In this document: positions 15,104-17,329 of the stretch, in pieces
Numbering within the stretch: position 1 is the stretch's first letter
Layout of the letters: each line of letters begins with the position of its first letter
DNA from: Elusimicrobiota bacterium
GTDB taxonomy: Bacteria > Elusimicrobiota > Elusimicrobia > O2-12-FULL-59-9
Length of the DNA stretch: 17,329 nt
Assembly (NCBI GenBank): GCA_016206405.1
Contig: JACQRQ010000037.1
Coordinates: 1 to 17,329 of the forward strand
Direction of reading: 5' to 3'
Notes under the pieces: generated by a model
Databases searched by the model: none
Seen by the model: the letters and a program-made list of their open reading frames with translations, nothing else
What the model was told of the DNA's origin: nothing
Translations under genes and position numbers: made by a program

Positions 15104-16570
15104 ATGATCCAAAAAGGCGAAGCGACCATTTTTGAAAAATCCGTGCCTCAACGGCGGGCCATTCGATTTCCGGCGACCGAGGGCCTGCCCTCCTCCAAAG
15201 ACGGCCTCCCCGCGGAGCACCGGCGGGCGGCGCCGGCCGCGCTGCCCGAGGCCTCCGAGTTGGATGTGGTCCGCCATTACACGCGCTTGTCGCAGCTCAA
15301 TTTCAGCATCGACACCCACTTTTACCCGCTGGGCTCCTGCACGATGAAATACAACCCGAAGATCAACGATCAAATCGCTTTAGGGCCGCGCTTCTCGAAG
15401 CTGCATCCGCTTCAGCCGGATGAAACCGCGCAGGGGATATTGGAGGCGCTGTTCCGCCTGGAGAGGGCTCTGTGCGAGTTGTGCGGCATGGACGCCTTCA
15501 CCCTTCAGCCCTCGGCCGGAGCGCAGGGCGAGTTTGTCGGCGTGCTCGTCGCGCGCGCCTACCACCAGAAGCGGGGCGAAAACCGCACCGAGATTTTGAT
15601 TCCGGATTCTGCGCACGGCACCAATCCCGCCTCGGCCAGCTTGGGGGCGCTCACGCCCATCAGCGTGCGCTCCAACGTTAGAGGCCGCTTGGACGTGGCC
15701 GATTTCAAAAGCCGCCTGAGTCCCAAGACGGCCTTGGTGATGCTGACCGTTCCCAACACCTTGGGGTTGTTTGAAGACGACATTTTGGAGATCGCCGAGG
15801 CCGCCCACCGCGCGGGGGCGCTGCTCTATATGGACGGAGCCAATTTCAACGCGCTGGCGGGGCTGGTCAAGCCGGGCGACTTGGGCGTCGACATGGCGCA
15901 CTTAAACCTGCACAAGACGTTCTCCACTCCTCATGGCGGAGGAGGGCCCGGAGCGGGCCCGCTCGGGGTGAAAAAGCATTTGGAAGATTTTCTTCCGGTG
16001 CCGCGCGTCGTCGAGGAAGCCGGCCTGTACCGCTTGCGCGGCGATTTTCCGCTCTCCGTCGGCCGGGTGAGGGCGTTTTTCGGCAACGTGGGCGTGCTCG
16101 TCCGGGCGTACTGCTACCTGCGCCGCCATTCGGCCAAGGAATTCCGTCAGATTTCCGAATCCGCCATCCTGCATGCCAACTATCTCAAGGCTCTGCTCAA
16201 GCCCGCCTTTGAAGCTTTCGTGGACGAGCCGTGCATGCACGAGTGCATCCTTCAGACCGATCCCAAACGGATGAACGGCGTGCGCACCATGGACGTCGCC
16301 AAGCGGCTCTTGGAATACGGATTTTACGCTCCCACGGTGTATTTTCCCTTGATCGTCCCGGAGGCGATGATGCTGGAGCCGACGGAGACGGAGTCCAAAC
16401 AGAGCCTCGATGAATTCGCGCGGGCGATGCTGGCCATCGCCGAGGAGGCCCGCATGACGCCGGAGCGGGTCAAAGCCGCTCCCCAGAGCCTGCCGGTCAA
16501 AAGACTCGATGAGGTCGGCGCGGCGCGCAATCCGGACCTTAGCTGGCCCGGCCGGGTTCCAAGCGCTTAA
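15104..16570 (+). CDS. gcvPB: Glycine dehydrogenase (decarboxylating) subunit 2, GcvPB
   Basis: The C-terminal half of P protein, 488 residues, carrying the PLP cofactor. The Schiff-base lysine is Lys271 in HLNLHKTFSTPHGGG, followed by the Gly-rich segment up to GAGPLGVK. Other motifs are PLGSCTMKYNP (75-85), QPSAGAQGE, and IPDSAHGTNPASA (166-178). The start ATG at 15104 has the purine stretch AGAGAAGAGAAAG before it; the frame is open upstream to 14900 only as overlap with gcvPA. The gene is 11 bp after gcvPA, and its TAA overlaps the ATG of the next gene (TAATG). Confidence 0.97.
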   Translation: MIQKGEATIFEKSVPQRRAIRFPATEGLPSSKDGLPAEHRRAAPAALPEASELDVVRHYTRLSQLNFSIDTHFYPLGSCTMKYNPKINDQIALGPRFSKLHPLQPDETAQGILEALFRLERALCELCGMDAFTLQPSAGAQGEFVGVLVARAYHQKRGENRTEILIPDSAHGTNPASASLGALTPISVRSNVRGRLDVADFKSRLSPKTALVMLTVPNTLGLFEDDILEIAEAAHRAGALLYMDGANFNALAGLVKPGDLGVDMAHLNLHKTFSTPHGGGGPGAGPLGVKKHLEDFLPVPRVVEEAGLYRLRGDFPLSVGRVRAFFGNVGVLVRAYCYLRRHSAKEFRQISESAILHANYLKALLKPAFEAFVDEPCMHECILQTDPKRMNGVRTMDVAKRLLEYGFYAPTVYFPLIVPEAMMLEPTETESKQSLDEFARAMLAIAEEARMTPERVKAAPQSLPVKRLDEVGAARNPDLSWPGRVPSA

Positions 16571-17256
16571 TGCTTTTTCTGGTGGAAGCCGCCCCCGCCC
16601 TCGGCGCGGCCGAACAGATGGCCTTAGACGAGGTCCTGCTCGGCCTGCCTTCCGGCGACGCCTTTTTGCGTTTTTACCGGTGGAAGTCGCCGGCCATGAC
16701 TTTCGGTTATTTTCAGAGCTACGGCGACGTTTTGCCCCTGGCCCGCGCGGCCGGCGTCCCGGACGGGCAGATCGTGCGCCGTTCTTCCGGCGGCGGGGCG
16801 GTGGCGCATGGGCGCGACCTCACGTTTTCCATCGTGACCTCGTGGGCGGATTTCGGCCGGCCCAAGGAGCTTTACCGCCGCCTGCATGCAGCCGTGCGCG
16901 AGGGGCTTCGCTCCCGGCGCTTGGAGGTGGGGCTCTATAGCGGAGCGGGAGGGGAGGGGCGGATCGGGTGTTTCCAGAAACCGGTCGAGCTCGACCTCAC
17001 CGCCGCCGACGGCCGCAAGGTTTTGGGCGGCGCGCTTCGGAAATCCGGCGGGCGGGTTTTATATCAAGGCTCGCTCCAGGCGGAGATGTTGGACCAAAGC
17101 GGGGAAGGCCTGACTTCGGCCGTGCTCGCCGGGCTTGGAAAACTTTGGGATCCCGGTGGTTTCCGCCCGCTCCGGCTTTCGGAAGGCGAGTTGGAAAAAG
17201 CCCGGTCCCTCGCCGACGTCAAGTACGCCACCCGGCAGTGGAATGAGAAACGGTGA
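16570..17256 (+). CDS. Lipoyl/octanoyl transferase of the LplA/LipM family
   Basis: A 228-residue protein of the biotin/lipoyl attachment fold that places an octanoyl or lipoyl group on GcvH. Family motifs are RFYRWKSPAMTFGYFQ (34-49), RRSSGGGAVAHGRDLTFS (70-87), GRKVLGGALRKSGG (148-161), YQGSL (165-169) and a C-terminal ATRQWN. Lys150 occupies the ligase lysine position. GCF at 133-135 places Cys134 where octanoyltransferases of the LipM type have their acyl-accepting Cys. The accessory C-terminal domain of E. coli LplA is absent. Together with lipA in the same run, and no lipB in view, a LipM-type GcvH octanoyltransferase is more likely than a scavenging lipoate ligase. The ATG overlaps the gcvPB stop. 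A repeat array follows the stop codon. Confidence 0.85.
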   Translation: MLFLVEAAPALGAAEQMALDEVLLGLPSGDAFLRFYRWKSPAMTFGYFQSYGDVLPLARAAGVPDGQIVRRSSGGGAVAHGRDLTFSIVTSWADFGRPKELYRRLHAAVREGLRSRRLEVGLYSGAGGEGRIGCFQKPVELDLTAADGRKVLGGALRKSGGRVLYQGSLQAEMLDQSGEGLTSAVLAGLGKLWDPGGFRPLRLSEGELEKARSLADVKYATRQWNEKR

Positions 17257-17264
17257 TATAGAGA

Positions 17265-17329
17265 GAAGAAGTGGTAGAGTGGCAGGGAACAGAGTGGTAA
17301 AGTGGTAGAGTGATAGAGTGGCAAGAAAC
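17265..17329 (+). repeat. AGTGGTAR 8-bp tandem repeat array, copy 3 (runs to window end)
   Basis: The array begins 9 bp after the stop codon of the last gene. Units are AGTGGTAG (17270), AGTGG (17278), a 10-base interruption CAGGGAACAG, then AGTGGTAA (17293), AGTGGTAG (17301), AGTGATAG (17309) and AGTGG (17317). The first 18 bases, GAAGAAGTGGTAGAGTGG, are identical to 505-522, and the interruption resembles CGGGGCATAG in copy 1. The shared layout shows the arrays are related as whole elements. The array may continue outside the window. Confidence 0.9.

Noticed and set aside
1..17329. tRNA, rRNA, insertion sequences, phage or plasmid genes.
   Set aside because: I saw no transposase, integrase or structural RNA pattern on either strand.

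Overview
The window is GC-rich, densely coded bacterial DNA. The organism is probably Gram-negative: it encodes two outer-membrane beta-barrel proteins, a cell-wall amidase with a signal peptide and an envelope hydrolase. The mix of split GcvPA/GcvPB, PorV-like barrels and interspersed 8-bp repeats would fit an uncultivated phylum such as Elusimicrobiota or Omnitrophota. That placement is inference; there is no rRNA or other phylogenetic marker here.

Layout. (1) Positions 1-506 hold the 3' part of an endonuclease III gene (nth) on the + strand. (2) Positions 507-673 are a non-coding gap with two oppositely oriented arrays of an 8-bp repeat, consensus AGTGGTAR. (3) Positions 674-4543 hold a minus-strand run, in transcription order: a small hypothetical protein, a 7Fe-type ferredoxin, an N-acetylmuramoyl-L-alanine amidase and an unknown membrane-anchored protein. 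(4) Positions 4558-6959 (+) hold an outer-membrane barrel protein and an exported alpha/beta hydrolase. (5) Positions 6961-7025 hold a TATAAT box followed by a long near-perfect inverted repeat that fills the leader of the next gene. (6) Positions 7028-17256 (+) are ten genes with overlaps or gaps of at most 12 bp. They encode a PorV-like barrel with coiled coil and LysM, a degenerate receiver-TM-propeller protein, a PilZ protein, then lpd, lipA, gcvT, gcvH, gcvPA, gcvPB and a LipM/LplA-type acyltransferase. (7) A third AGTGGTAR array follows the last stop codon and runs to the window end.

How the genes work together. The last seven genes form an almost self-sufficient glycine cleavage unit: P protein as two subunits, T, H and L (Lpd), plus the enzymes that could build the lipoyl group on GcvH (an octanoyl or lipoyl transferase and lipoyl synthase). 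The unusual part is the front of the run. Three envelope or signalling genes are joined to lpd by overlapping start and stop codons, which suggests co-expression of a c-di-GMP-type receptor and a surface protein with one-carbon metabolism. The other noteworthy structure is the AGTGGTAR array family. All three copies begin within about 25 bp of a stop codon and read in the same sense as the gene they follow, so they behave like 3'-end elements rather than random repeats.
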